NCBI RefSeq assembly: GCF_000281045.1
Contig: NW_008246108.1
Coordinates: 428,044 to 461,622 of the forward strand
Length of the DNA: 33,579 nt
Reading direction: 5' to 3'
Origin: Saprolegnia diclina VS20
Taxonomy: Eukaryota > Oomycota > Saprolegniomycetes > Saprolegniales > Saprolegniaceae
The translations under genes were made by a program, and so were the position numbers. The notes beneath the pieces are model-generated. The model worked only from the letters and a program-made list of their open reading frames with translations, was not told where the DNA came from and searched no databases. Below, piece after piece: positions 7,437 to 17,219 of the stretch; within the stretch, counting starts at the first letter, position 1; each line of letters begins with the position of its first letter.

Positions 7437-9104
7437 TTACAATGTCGTCGCTAGATCGCAAGCGTAGTGGCTCTTGTGGTTGCGAATAAATTCATTGCAT
7501 GCATTGCACAAGGCGGACGCGGCCTCACAGTGGGCTCGAGCGTTTTTGCCAAGGTCCGTGGGGTGCTGGACCTCCTTCGCTACAAGCGAGCCAACGTCGG
7601 TTGTCGCGAGACCCTCCAGACCCATCTCGATGTGGCCAGCCATCGTGTGCAACCGTGTGGCCAGTTTGCGCAGAGCGTCCGCCATGGTACTGTCGATCGT
7701 CATCGGCGGACAAGTTGTCGTGGGCTGTGCTGTCCACGGTAGAATCGACGCTTCTTTGCAGGCGCTGTATGCCTTGTAAATGGTCTTGCGTATTTGCTGC
7801 ATCTTTTCCGGTACCAATGACACCAATGCGGACGACGTCGTCATCGTCTCTGACGTCACCAGCGTCATCGCACCGTGGGCACTTGTCTCTGACATTATGG
7901 TCTCCTTGGTGCCGTCCGTAGTTGCTGGCGTTTGGTCAAGGCTGCCGGTGCGCATGCGGGCACTGAACAGCATCGCTTCGTCTTCAACATACGTCAAGAG
8001 CGCTTTTGTGGTCGCGAGGGCTCCCGTGGCCGTCTTCATGGCGTCAGCACTGCCGATGTAGACGGAGTGCAAGACCGTACGTGCATCGTCGAGATGGCCG
8101 CTCTTCAGAAGCTCTTGAAACGCGTCAAGCTGCGGCGTCACCGCGATGCACCAGAAGTACACGGCGCGCGACGCTTTGGCATACGCATCGTGGGCATCGA
8201 GAGCACGTGTCATCATGTCACCAAGAACGTACGCCATGTCGAGAGGGCAGTGCGGCCCATAGAGCTCGATCGAACGCAAAAGTCGCTCGAAAAAGAGGTG
8301 CGGGAGGTAGCCGTCGTCGAGGCGCCGGTTGTACAGGACGAGGACGGCGTGGAGCTGGGCCAAGACCGGGACGCCATCGACAGCCGACGTGGTAATCTCG
8401 GCGGAAGGTGCACTTGGGATGTTTTGAGTCCACGGCGCTTCAAAAGCTGCGGCTCGCGCGTCTTCGTATTGTAGCGAATCAAACTCGTTGTCGTTGCACA
8501 TCGGAGGACGGTCGGATGGATTCTCCTTGCGTGTAGGCTTGGTGAAGAAACTCGTGCACTTGGATATGTCGAACCAGTGGAACTTCTTGTTCGTATTCGT
8601 GTTGGTCGACGGGCTAAAGTAGGTCACACCCCGGCTCAGCGCCACGAGCCACTTGGAGTTGTCGTCGATCGTCGTCTGGTCGCTGGCGCAGAAATATGAC
8701 TCGTTGGCCTCGAGCGTCGGGGGAGACCACCCGGCATGCATTGTCTCGTGCACCCGCATTTGTCTTGTGTGCACAAATACTACGGACCGCGGCCAAAGTG
8801 TCAAGTACCCAAGTCGTTGATACTTTTCATCAGCCTCGCTTTGATCTTTGACTACTGGATACAAAATTGATACAACCATGTAATTCTTGCCACTGACTTT
8901 CACCATCCTTTCTCGCGGAATCCACAGAGCAGCACGACGCTTCGTGCGTGTAGCTCCGTAGATTCGACGACTGTATGGCCGACAACTTGTCTGTGTTGCC
9001 AACGTTGCAGCGACGCGCCGCGACATGCCTCCACCATCCAGTGCCCGCGTCACCCCGGAGCTTCGCGACACCACAACACGTCTCGATCTCTCACCAACGG
9101 GCAT
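7437..9104 (-). CDS. Helical protein of unknown function (member 3)
   Basis: About 555 residues if translation starts at ATG 9104; in-frame ATGs at 9026 and 8906 are alternatives, and the frame is open beyond 9104 without another ATG. Residues after the third Met (MVKVSGKNYMVVSILYPVV) are beta-rich with Trp/Phe/Tyr and could be a small lipid- or protein-binding fold of PH type; this is a guess. The C-terminal half is helical and resembles the 5498 gene: ALDAHDAYAKASRAVYFWCI, then a HLDDARTVL block, and a C-terminal SALCNACNEFIRNHKSHY corresponding to SALLNECENYQHKHRER there. A Thr/Ser-rich linker separates the last helices. It is convergent with the 5498 gene. No known family recognised. Confidence 0.65.
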   Translation of the reverse strand: MPVGERSRRVVVSRSSGVTRALDGGGMSRRVAATLATQTSCRPYSRRIYGATRTKRRAALWIPRERMVKVSGKNYMVVSILYPVVKDQSEADEKYQRLGYLTLWPRSVVFVHTRQMRVHETMHAGWSPPTLEANESYFCASDQTTIDDNSKWLVALSRGVTYFSPSTNTNTNKKFHWFDISKCTSFFTKPTRKENPSDRPPMCNDNEFDSLQYEDARAAAFEAPWTQNIPSAPSAEITTSAVDGVPVLAQLHAVLVLYNRRLDDGYLPHLFFERLLRSIELYGPHCPLDMAYVLGDMMTRALDAHDAYAKASRAVYFWCIAVTPQLDAFQELLKSGHLDDARTVLHSVYIGSADAMKTATGALATTKALLTYVEDEAMLFSARMRTGSLDQTPATTDGTKETIMSETSAHGAMTLVTSETMTTSSALVSLVPEKMQQIRKTIYKAYSACKEASILPWTAQPTTTCPPMTIDSTMADALRKLATRLHTMAGHIEMGLEGLATTDVGSLVAKEVQHPTDLGKNARAHCEAASALCNACNEFIRNHKSHYACDLATTL

Positions 9105-9307
9105 GGATCGCCACTGTGTAACGGCCGCCAATGATGACGTGGCGCCACCACAAGCCACTATCTCGCACGCCACGGCGCACGCCACCCTCGACCGTCGTCA
9201 TCTCGGCGCCTCGTGTCGCGTTGTTCATTGTAAGACCTCCGACTGCCATCTTGTCCTAGTGTCTCGCAATAAATGTGATAACTTAAATAATATGTACGTC
9301 GACACGT

Positions 9308-9988
9308 CTAGTTGAGCGTGCCGTGCGTGGCGCTCGCGCGGCAGAGCGGGCACGTAGCCTCGGTCTCGAGCCACTTGACCAAGCACGCTTCGTGGAAGCT
9401 GTGGCCGCACGCGGTTCGGAGGCTGCGATCACCCGCCGTCGTCTCTTCCAAGCAAATCGGGCAGTCGTGCGGAAGGCTGCACGGCTTGCGAAGAGCCTCT
9501 GAGCGGCGCGGCGCACGGAGAAAGCTACCGACGAGCTGGCCGACGTCGTCGCCCTTGCGGTCGTCCGGCGTTGCTGCAACCAGCCGCGCGACGTCGGCCG
9601 TGAACCGAGCGAGTCCTTCGGAGCGCTCGTCGACGATACTGCGGTTGTCGACGGCAAACACAAGGCGGCGGCGCGGGAACGGGCCCGACGCAATTTGCTG
9701 CGCTTTGGCGTCCGTGGTCGACGACAGGTCCCGGAGCAGTGCGCGGAGCGCGTAAAAGTCCGAGTACCGGCGGTCAAAGATCCACCAGCTCGTGGTGCGC
9801 GGGCACACGACTGCAAAGCGGTAGCTCATGTAGGCGTCGGCGCCGGCGAGGTTGCCCTTGGTCCGGGTCGTGACCTTGGTCGCGCCGAGGCTGTAGACGC
9901 GCGGCGTCTTGGCGACGGACGGGCACTTGAGCACAGCATCGTGCTCGGGCGCTTGGCGCTTCACGGCCAGTGTCGGCTGGGTGGTCAT
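9308..9988 (-). CDS. PX domain-RING-H2 protein, probable membrane-targeted E3 ubiquitin ligase
   Basis: 226 residues from ATG 9988. Residues about 30-157 have PX-domain features: YRFAVVCPRTTSWWIFDRRY followed by SDF (the Arg that contacts phosphoinositide in the R-R-Y-S-D-F motif), the proline/basic loop GPFPRRRL, and a terminal amphipathic helix. Residues 176-216 are a complete C3H2C3 RING-H2 finger: C176, C179, C194, H196, H199, C202, C213, C216, with the usual Trp before the last pair (VKWLETEATCPLC). The likely role is ubiquitin transfer at PI3P-bearing endosomal membranes; substrate unknown. It is a single exon. PX is an old phosphoinositide-binding module and RING-H2 a common E3 module; their fusion in one short protein is less common. 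No transmembrane segment. Confidence 0.9.
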   Translation of the reverse strand: MTTQPTLAVKRQAPEHDAVLKCPSVAKTPRVYSLGATKVTTRTKGNLAGADAYMSYRFAVVCPRTTSWWIFDRRYSDFYALRALLRDLSSTTDAKAQQIASGPFPRRRLVFAVDNRSIVDERSEGLARFTADVARLVAATPDDRKGDDVGQLVGSFLRAPRRSEALRKPCSLPHDCPICLEETTAGDRSLRTACGHSFHEACLVKWLETEATCPLCRASATHGTLN

Positions 9989-10077
9989 GCTGGTCGGCTC
10001 GAGAATTTTGAGTTGTGGCGCGGTTCAAAGTGAGGACCTGCGAAAGCTCGCGATATGATGCGAATGCCATCTGGGTT

Positions 10078-10412
10078 TTTGACTGCAACAAAGTATATCC
10101 GATATAATACAGTGTACGTGATCCAGGGGTCACATGTCGCGTTCTGCGACCCACTGGAGCAGATGGCCGCCGCGCGAGATGCGATTTCGCCGTAGACGTC
10201 GCTGGGAGGCGCGGACCGTACACTTGGCACGACACCCGCGACGCTGGCGTGCGCAGCAGCAGCCATGCCGTTTGGCGATGCAGCGCACGGCTCGTAGCAC
10301 CAAGTGTGAGGCGTGTTGGGCAGGTCAAGGCGCAGAATTTTGGCCTCGGTTCAGCTGGGCGTGCAGACATGACCGTCGAGTATCGCGGAAACCATACTTT
10401 GTTGCTGTCAAA
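10078..10412. repeat. 19-bp inverted repeat, 18/19 match, 335 bp apart end to end
   Basis: TTTGACTGCAACAAAGTAT at 10,078-10,096 and ATACTTTGTTGCTGTCAAA at 10,394-10,412 are reverse complements except at one base. It could be the termini of a small MITE-like element, but no flanking target duplication is visible and the interior has no other repeat structure. A conserved cis-element or chance remain possible. Confidence 0.4.
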
Positions 10413-11225
10413 GGCGCCGTTGGGTTCGTGGTTTGCAGCAGCAAACCAAGGTATTTGTCCAGTGCCACCGACCTTAATAGCCACTAATTCTGCGCGCTAA
10501 TGCTGCGGCGTCGACGACGCGCCCGTGGGTGGTAACCACGCCATCTCTATGGCCAGCAATTGCGATGGGTCGGGACCATGTCTAGCCCCGTGCGTGTTTT
10601 ATTTTACCAAAGTACTACGTATGAAGTCTTTGTGTCATAATGAAGATAACGCGGAACACGTTCATATATATATATAAAGTACTATACGCAGTACACGTTA
10701 TATATCGCGCCGAATCCTCTCGCAGGATCGATGTCCCGACCAGTCGAAGTCGCCGGCGAACGCTCGCGAGACACGGGCCCTATCGCCAGGCAGGCAACGA
10801 CCGGCTTCAACGATCATCCTGGTGAATTCGAGCGGTGGCCATTGCCTTCAACGAATGCTCAACGACGGGTGAATGACGTGGCCGCGACTGATCGGAGCGA
10901 TCGGCGATTCGGCGCTCATACGTCGGAACACGGTCGAAGCGCCGCGACGTTCCGCTGCGATTGGTGCCCGTCCAGTCATTCCTCAGTTGACGCGCTCGCG
11001 TGTACCTAGCTACTACAAGGACCTCGGCACCTGCAAGGCGCACACAGAACACCATAGCAGAACGCATATTGTTCGATGCTGTTCGATGTGCGTTGGTGGA
11101 GTGCGGAAATTAGTGTACTGCGGGGACATGGGGCCGTCGATGGCAATGGCGACAACGCTGGCACGGGCCAAGCACAGCTTTTTACTGTCGCGCGCTCCAT
11201 TCAGGTGCTCGTAGCCTTATCGTTG

Positions 11226-11527
11226 TTGATGCCAGCGTCGCTCGTAGAGACGACTATGCAAAGCGAGAAAGAAGCAGTCGCTAGTCTGTTGTACGCTTGC
11301 ACGACGATTCCCTTTGGCGAACGAACTACACCGAGACTCGGCAAGGACGTCGTACTACCCTACGTCTCTTGCTCGCGAAAGTGTGCACAAATGCTATGTC
11401 TATTTTGGTTGAATTGCTGTCTGTGTTGCAGCCATATCCACAACGCCACTTCCGTGCGTTGGTTGTGCCCGCCGTCTTGATCTATCTTGATCTCTCGGCG
11501 CGCCACGTCATTCTGTTGAACCGATGA
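11226..11527 (+). pseudogene. Possible decayed coding remnant with helical text
   Basis: Two forward frames give protein-like text that would join with one frameshift near 11,365: first EKEAVASLLYACTTIPFGER, then LLLAKVCTNAMSILVELL with FRALVVPAVLIYLDL, ending at a stop at 11,525-11,527. The residue choice (Leu/Val/Ala with amphipathic spacing) looks more coding-like than the surrounding DNA. No family recognised; it may be a degraded relative of the helical proteins to its left, but I cannot show that. Confidence 0.2.
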
Positions 11528-11975
11528 AACCGCTGAACGTGGGGGGATCGAGAAAGGTCGCACGCAACAGCAACAATGCAATACTCCTTGATCGATCGAA
11601 GCACCCAAACGGACGCCACGAGCATGCATTGTACACTATGTCGAGGTCGATCACCTCAGCTGCAACCGCAGCGTTGATGGAAGAGACAAGAGATAACGTT
11701 GACAGTGGGGCAACTTCTCGACGCAGGAGTTGCGCAATGCAGCTGTACGAGCGCAATAGCGGACGTTGTGGTCTATCGTACATAACGCAGTTTACCGGCC
11801 CGTGCGCTCTACCGATATCGTTGCAACCCCCAACCACCAACCAGCCGTAAGAGGTGCACCGGGCTACATCGCACTGCACTTGCACAAGGTATGAGATGAT
11901 GTGTCTCTGCTGTCGGGGGATCGCAAGCGTATCGACCTCATCGCCGTGCGAGGAGCCGCCAAACAGCAGCGTCAT
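11508..11975 (-). CDS. Weak hypothetical ORF, 155 codons
   Basis: A frame from ATG 11975 to a stop at 11,508, starting MTLLFGGSSHGDEVD. It has no recognisable domain and an erratic composition with many Cys, Arg and Ser. It overlaps the plus-strand remnant at its end. It may be chance. Confidence 0.15.
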   Translation of the reverse strand: MTLLFGGSSHGDEVDTLAIPRQQRHIISYLVQVQCDVARCTSYGWLVVGGCNDIGRAHGPVNCVMYDRPQRPLLRSYSCIAQLLRREVAPLSTLSLVSSINAAVAAEVIDLDIVYNACSWRPFGCFDRSRSIALLLLRATFLDPPTFSGFIGSTE

Positions 11976-12150
11976 TTCGTTTAGCTAGCGGAGGCTTCTA
12001 GTACTCTAGTCGACAGCGAATATTATATGCTCTCTGAGAAGGTCCTTGTTCATACGGTCGGCCACCGGGCCGTGCGCCTCGAAGCCAGCGGTGTGAGCTA
12101 GCGGTGTGGCAAGGTTGCGTGTCCCTTCGCTCCAAGATACTTTGCCTTTG

Positions 12151-12287
12151 ATTGGTCCCATCGCCGAGCAAATCTTGGGTGCAAGCCAATCAACGCGTCG
12201 TGATCATAAACCAGAGCCAATCAGCGCATGTTCTTCGCTGTCGACGATGCCATTGGTGGAAATCACGACTCTTGCTCTTTGTATTGG
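12151..12287 (+). promoter_or_regulatory. Evenly spaced array of five CCAAT boxes
   Basis: Pentamers at 12,151-12,155 (ATTGG), 12,186-12,190 (CCAAT), 12,217-12,221 (CCAAT), 12,252-12,256 (ATTGG) and 12,283-12,287 (ATTGG). Centre-to-centre distances are 35, 31, 35 and 31 bp: 31 between neighbours in the same orientation, 35 between neighbours in opposite orientation. The array ends 35 bp before the chosen start codon of the C2-PH gene, so it is probably its core promoter. CCAAT is the recognition site of NF-Y in other eukaryotes. Confidence 0.6.
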
Positions 12288-12321
12288 CGATCGAAAGATC
12301 GCAACAGATTCGAATTCGCAC

Positions 12322-13949
12322 ATGATGGCGGACAAGGCGCTGCGGCAGCTCACGCGCGGCCTCACGAAGGAGTGCATCGAGGAAGGAATCCTCATGGCGC
12401 CGGAAGAGGCGAGCAGCATGGAGGACGCGCCGTACTTCCAGCGCTTCTCGGCCGACTTTTTCGAGCAGCTCGACATGCTGGTCGAGATGCACTTTGGCTC
12501 GGCGCTGTGGCAAGACATTTTGCAGGCGCAGCAACCTCAGAAGAAGAAGACGAGCCCATGGGAGCCATCCGAAGGTACAACCCTCGAGCCTACGTCTTCT
12601 CTAACGCCCTGCGCAGCGTGGACGCTGCTAGGACCCTCCACGACAGGGCTGCTGGGTCCGACGACGGTCGAGTCCATGTACGCTAGCGAGCCGCTGGAAG
12701 ACAACCAAGTGACGCACGACCTGCCATCGCCAGCTGCGGAGACGTGCACGACGCAGTGTTCGCTCCCGGCCTTCGAAATGACAGAGACCACGGACGCCAT
12801 GACGCCCGAGCTGCGGCTGGACGCGATGCTGCGCATGGTCCGGCTGGCACGGACGATCCAGCGCGCCGCGCAAAAGTTCAAGCAGCTCTTGCATCGAAGC
12901 GAGCGCCCCATGCAGCTCCAGAGTACATCGATCCTATCGCTTTGACGCTCATGCAATCTGTAGTTCACCGCGCGACGGGGCTGCGACCCGCCGACTGGAA
13001 CGGGTTCAGTGACCCGTACGTGATTGTGACTGCGTTCGAGCTCCGTGGCGTCCAGACGCGCTACGAGGTGGCCAACTACATGATGACCAAGACCGAGATC
13101 CAGTACAAGACGCTCAACCCGGTCTGGGACTTCACCGTGCTCTTGTACGTTCTACCAGCCTCATGCAGCACTAATGTTGTTCTGGGCAGGCCCCACATGA
13201 CGCCCGAGACTACGCTCTGCTTGACAGTCGTCGACTACGACTTTGGCTCGAGCCCCGACTTTCTTGGCCAGGCGGTACAGCCGCACTGCCACCTCGGCAT
13301 GTCAGCTCACATTCGTTGTCTAGACCATCTCGATGGACCAGCTCCACGACAGCACGGCGCTCGAGCTCAAGCTCGGGCCGCTCGTGCACACGCCCTTGTA
13401 CGCCGACGGCTCGCCCATGAGCTTTGGCGACCGCGATACGCCCGGCCAGGTCGGTGCCTCGTCGCCTACTCCATATATCTCATTCCAGCGTAGGGCACGC
13501 TGGGCCTCACGCTGGCGCCCGTGCCATGCCTTGTCTCGGGGCTCCTCCGCGTGCTCCCGCCGGCGCCCTTGGTTCGCTCGAGCTGGTTTGGCAATGGACC
13601 CACCTTCCAGGAGATGTATGGCCTTTTGCGAAGCGATACAAACACGCTATTGCTCTACTCGGCCAAGGACCGCGCCGCGTGCAGCCCGAGCTTCCTTGTG
13701 CCCCTCGACTCGATTGCACGCATTTTGGACCAGGAGAACGACGATGGGCAGTGGGAACTGCACAGCCACGAAAAGCATGCGTTGCCGCCGTGGACCTTCC
13801 GCGCCGAGTACTGCGACGAGAGCGGCGGCAGTGAAGAGGAGCGGCAGCGGACGCATGCGCGCTGGGTCAAGGCGCTGAGCCGCGCGACGCACCGCCCCGT
13901 GCTCGTCGAGCGGTCGCCGTCGCAGTTTCGGTTCAAGTTTATGACCTAG
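12322..13949 (+). CDS. C2 domain-PH-like domain protein, five exons
   Basis: Exons 12322-12922, 12964-13144, 13190-13274, 13324-13449 and 13494-13949 give an intact 482-residue frame. The introns are 41, 45, 49 and 44 nt, and each junction restores domain text. Start at ATG 12322 (MMADKALRQL), just downstream of a CCAAT array; ATG 12325 and upstream in-frame ATGs are alternatives. Residues 35-70 are helical (FSADFFEQLDMLVEMHFGS). Residues about 197-310 are a C2 domain: MQLQIHRATGLRPADWNGFS then DPYVIV, TLNPVWDF, LTVVDYDFGSSPDFLGQ; the Asp positions needed for Ca2+ binding are largely present (ADWNGFSDPY, DYD). Residues about 350-475 look like a PH domain (LLRSDTNTLLLYSAKDR, then a C-terminal helix with RWVKALSRA). 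Likely a Ca2+- and phosphoinositide-responsive membrane adaptor. Partners unknown. Confidence 0.88.
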
Positions 13950-14583
13950 ACGCGCATCGGTTGTAGGTAGTAGTCGCATTAAGCATCATCAAAGCATCAT
14001 CAAAGCACCATGAAGCCATGCAGCGGACGTCGGCCATGGGCTTCGATCGCCTTCGCTGTCCCTGGCTGGTCGGACGAGGTGATATCTGCGGCGCAAGGCC
14101 ATCTGGCCCTCGCGCATACGGACCACTGTCCCTGAACCGAGGGAATCCCTGACTTGAACGACACGCCTGTGTTTTTCACACGCAATTCGTACGTTGTTTA
14201 CGTGGGAAACTGTGCGAAATGCCATTTGTCACTGGATTTCTCACGGTGGAAGGACCCATTGCAACAGCTTTTCGAAGGTCGTCGAGTCATTGAAGTGGGC
14301 TCGAATTGGCTTATATGAGTACAGTCGCCAGCGCCGCGACCGACGACGGCGGCTGGGGATGCGCCGCAGCGCGCTGCTGCAACGCGGCCATGTGGCTGCT
14401 CGCCGGCGGCGATGGGACCCGACTTGGACGCCGTGGTCGTCGCGATGCATCATTCGACGGCCGATGCGTCGAGACTATACTCGTTTACGCGAATAGCTCG
14501 TTGAGCGGACTGGTCGTGCATTGCAGTGCACACGGTGCCTGACGCCAGGTGGCGGCTACTCACGCTCATCGCAGCCACGAGCC
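13950..14583. other. Intergenic region with weak open frames
   Basis: 634 bp. A forward frame at 14,306-14,539 includes MSTVASAATDDGGWGCAAAR, faintly like the D-x-G-W-G-C block of Atg4/UfSP-type cysteine peptidases, but the rest does not support that family. I see no convincing gene. The last part is presumably the promoter of the next gene. Confidence 0.4.
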
Positions 14584-15297
14584 ATGGCCACGCAGCGCTC
14601 ACTTTTGCTTCTTCCAATTGCTGCGATGTACGCGCCCTCGCTCCTCGCCCTCACCGCGCTCGCGAGCTCGGTCGCCGCCCAGGTCGACTGCACCAACTAC
14701 GTGGTGACGTCCAAGAGCTCGTACGACACGACCTGCGACGGCTCGCAGGGTTCGCACGCGTGGCCCGTCGGCGTCGACGCGAGCTACTGCCACGGCTGGT
14801 CGGCTTCGGACGCGTCCGGCAACACGCAAAAGTACTCGGCCACGAACCTCCGCTGTAGCGCCGAGAACGACATGTTCCTCTACACGCAGCACGACGGCAC
14901 GACCGACTGCAGCTCGGTCGGCAACAACATCAAGCAGCTCAACTTTACGCTGAGCTGCGCCAAGGATGTGGCGAACCTGTACCAGACGGGGCTGGACTTT
15001 AGCTGCTGCAACCAGCGCGCGGCGGCCTTTGATAGCTGCAAGCGCGCGCAGCCCGTCGTTTCGTGGCCGACGTCGCAGCCGCTGAGCAAGTTTCAGACGT
15101 TCGCCAACGGCCAGCTCTGCGCCGGCAGCGCCGACGATACCAACTCGACGACGGCGCCCAAGACCAAGTCGACGGTGACGACGACCAAGCCCGTCGCGAC
15201 GACGGCGGCGGTGGCCACGGCGGCCCCCAACAGCGCCAGCCTCGCCTCGATCGCCGTCTCGGTCACGGCCGTGGCTGCGGTCGCGGCGCTTCTATAA
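14584..15297 (+). CDS. Secreted Cys-rich protein with Thr-rich stalk and GPI-anchor signal
   Basis: 237 residues from ATG 14584. The N-terminal signal peptide extends to about residue 32 (SLLALTALASSVAAQ), with cleavage expected near VAAQ-VDC. The mature part has ten Cys (36, 51, 69, 91, 109, 125, 141, 142, 152, 179), enough for five disulphides, and several NxT/S sites. Residues 183-215 are a Thr/Lys/Ala-rich stalk suited to O-glycosylation. The extreme C-terminus is hydrophobic (SIAVSVTAVAAVAALL) after a small-residue Asn-Ser-Ala site near 216, as in GPI-anchored proteins. It is expected at the plasma membrane or wall surface. No named domain recognised. Single exon, strong GC3 bias like the other expressed genes here. 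Confidence 0.85.
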   Translation: MATQRSLLLLPIAAMYAPSLLALTALASSVAAQVDCTNYVVTSKSSYDTTCDGSQGSHAWPVGVDASYCHGWSASDASGNTQKYSATNLRCSAENDMFLYTQHDGTTDCSSVGNNIKQLNFTLSCAKDVANLYQTGLDFSCCNQRAAAFDSCKRAQPVVSWPTSQPLSKFQTFANGQLCAGSADDTNSTTAPKTKSTVTTTKPVATTAAVATAAPNSASLASIAVSVTAVAAVAALL

Positions 15298-17219
15298 TCC
15301 CGCGCCTTCCCACTAGCTACACTTATCACTAATACTACGTTTCTGCCTCCTCTACCGACAGCTCAATTGGCCTGCTGCGCGCCTCGCAGCCGGTTGCTTT
15401 GGGAGGGTGGGAGGGTGTGGGACTCGGTCGTCGTCGACTTTGCCATGCTCCAGTGAGCTGTTCTCGTGTTGGATCGTTTCTATTAGTGCAATATCACTAG
15501 AAATATTGTGCAATATTAGTACTGTACCAAAGTATATATCCGCGACTTGGGTGGATTCAAGACGACACGTTCTTTTGCAGCATCAACAAAGTCATGTTGT
15601 ACGCTGCCCTATCGTGTCCATGCCTCTAGCCACAGCTGTAGACAGGAGGCCGACGTACATGTCCAGGCTTGGCGAATCTGGTCGAGTCGAAAGCGCGCTC
15701 GACTGGGCAATATATCAATATGTATTTCGCTCGGTCGCGGCTTGGACGGACCGCTTGTGGACGAAACTCAATGTAATACGAGCGCACGCGGTCGTCGATG
15801 CGCTGCGACTCTGCGACGCAAGCTCCCTCGATGCGCGATGGTACGAGAGGCGCGTTCTATGCACATATTTCTCAAGGGCGAAGCTGATATTATGTATGAT
15901 ATATATTGTTAGGTGCGCGCGCTGCCCATCGTCTTCACTGCGTGGCGGCGGAGAAAGAAGGTTGCGGCAGCTGTGCTTCTCGTCTGCATATTGGCTGGGT
16001 TTGCGTTGCCTCTGCCCTTAAATATCAACCGCCTTCTTCCGACGCGACTGGGATTCTTCACCGATGGGCCAGATTCGCATTCGCTCTTTGGTATCGAACA
16101 CGTCTGCCTCTGGTTCTGGTCCAAGCCCAAGGCCAAGTCTGCTCCTGAATACTTTTGACGAAGGATGTTGACGCCTCCGTGAAACTTGAAATTTCATTTA
16201 CCATATGCTCGCGCGCTTGAAGTTCGCCAAATGCGTTTTCTCAGGATCGTCTCATCATAGGAGTGCAGCACCGATCATCTTGGAGGCAATATCGCAGGTC
16301 CATAGCACCGAACACGTTGTTTTCCGTCGACTGGCAGCTTTGTCTGCACTCAGATCTGAGCGTCCTAGACACAGAGAGAAATGAAAAGGACTTCCTTCAA
16401 GGAAGCGCTTGTCGAGAAATGCCATGGGTGCATGAAACAAGCGGCGGCAGCCGTCAGCATCCGGATAAATGCGTTGGCTCCACTGGATATTGCCTTAAAA
16501 AGTACAATACCGTGTCAGGAAATGCGATGGTGGATGGGGTATTGACGCATTGACGTGTCGGCCGCACACATCGTTGACACATTGATGCTAACTGCGCACG
16601 CAGTATGTCAGCTAAGGTCCGCATTGCACTACATGTATGATTATCAAGTCGATCAGCGATAATCATCAAACGGTAGTTGCGACAGCTTTCGATAAGGTCC
16701 GAGCGAATACGTGATGATAGAGACGGCAGCCATGGATACATGCAGCACCCTCGACGGTCCGCAAAGCTTATGGTTGCGAGCTCCAGCCGGGTGATTGGCG
16801 CAAACAACCACTGCCAGCGCCGTTCGCTTGTGAGCCCACCACCTCGGCACTGAATCGTTCTGTACTTATTAGGCGAATTCCGGCCTGAAGGGCCTAATGA
16901 CTGGTCGAGGGATCTTGGCGTCCAACTCTTCCCTCGCACCTAGATCCCTCTGTACCGGTTCGTGGTGCACCTGCGCAGAGAAATGCTGTCCTTGGGCCGA
17001 CCTCTGCAGCGGCGACCAAGAGACCCAACGACCACGACCAACGACCACGATCGACGCCAATGGCCGTCGTCCACCACGGCGTCGCGACCCAATGCAGGTC
17101 CTACTCTCCTTCAAATTCACTAGAAAAGACAGCTTGTATCGACTTTGACAAGGAGGAAGATATCGATTTATAGAGGTGGCGATCCGCAGCGCTCGCAGGT
17201 CGCCATTCCGCCTTTTGCC
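15298..17219. other. Long intergenic region
   Basis: About 1.9 kb with no confident gene. One possible exon (15,913-16,158) is listed separately. Near 17,027-17,052 a 12-bp direct repeat (CAACGACCACGA) occurs twice, and a CCAAT box lies at 17,057-17,061, about 160 bp before the CAX start codon. The rest is lower in GC than the genes. Confidence 0.45.
15913..16158 (+). CDS. Possible terminal exon of a small membrane protein
   Basis: Open frame without an ATG, immediately after an AG acceptor (TTGTTAG). It reads an Arg/Lys cluster (WRRRKK), a hydrophobic span (VAAAVLLVCILAGFALPL), then about 35 polar-aromatic residues, and ends in a TGA stop. Composition is protein-like, but I could not join it in frame to a believable upstream exon. 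A donor at 15,841 would give an in-phase join to text lacking coding character. No family recognised. Confidence 0.2.
   Translation: MRALPIVFTAWRRRKKVAAAVLLVCILAGFALPLPLNINRLLPTRLGFFTDGPDSHSLFGIEHVCLWFWSKPKAKSAPEYF

Larger units (their letters stand above)
9989..12150. other. Gene-poor region
   Basis: About 2.1 kb without a confident gene. It contains an imperfect inverted repeat (10,078-10,096 against 10,394-10,412), a TA-rich run (about 10,664-10,705), and weak open frames on both strands described separately. High GC keeps many frames open here, and none shows a recognisable domain. Confidence 0.5.

Noticed and set aside
10001-10484. Long minus- and plus-strand frames in 10.0-10.5 kb
   Set aside because: No domain, frames conflict, and an Arg/Ser/Ala composition typical of GC-rich non-coding DNA; the minus frame also runs on into the PX-RING gene in a wrong frame.
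12106-12945. Starting the C2-PH gene at ATG 12106 and ending it at the stop at 12,945
   Set aside because: The CCAAT array lies within that first stretch, and a 41-nt intron at 12,923-12,963 restores the C2 domain across the stop, so 12,322 is the better start and the stop is intronic.
14306-14539. DDGGWGC block resembling Atg4 or UfSP cysteine peptidases
   Set aside because: Only a few residues agree. The catalytic Asp/His parts and the usual length are missing.
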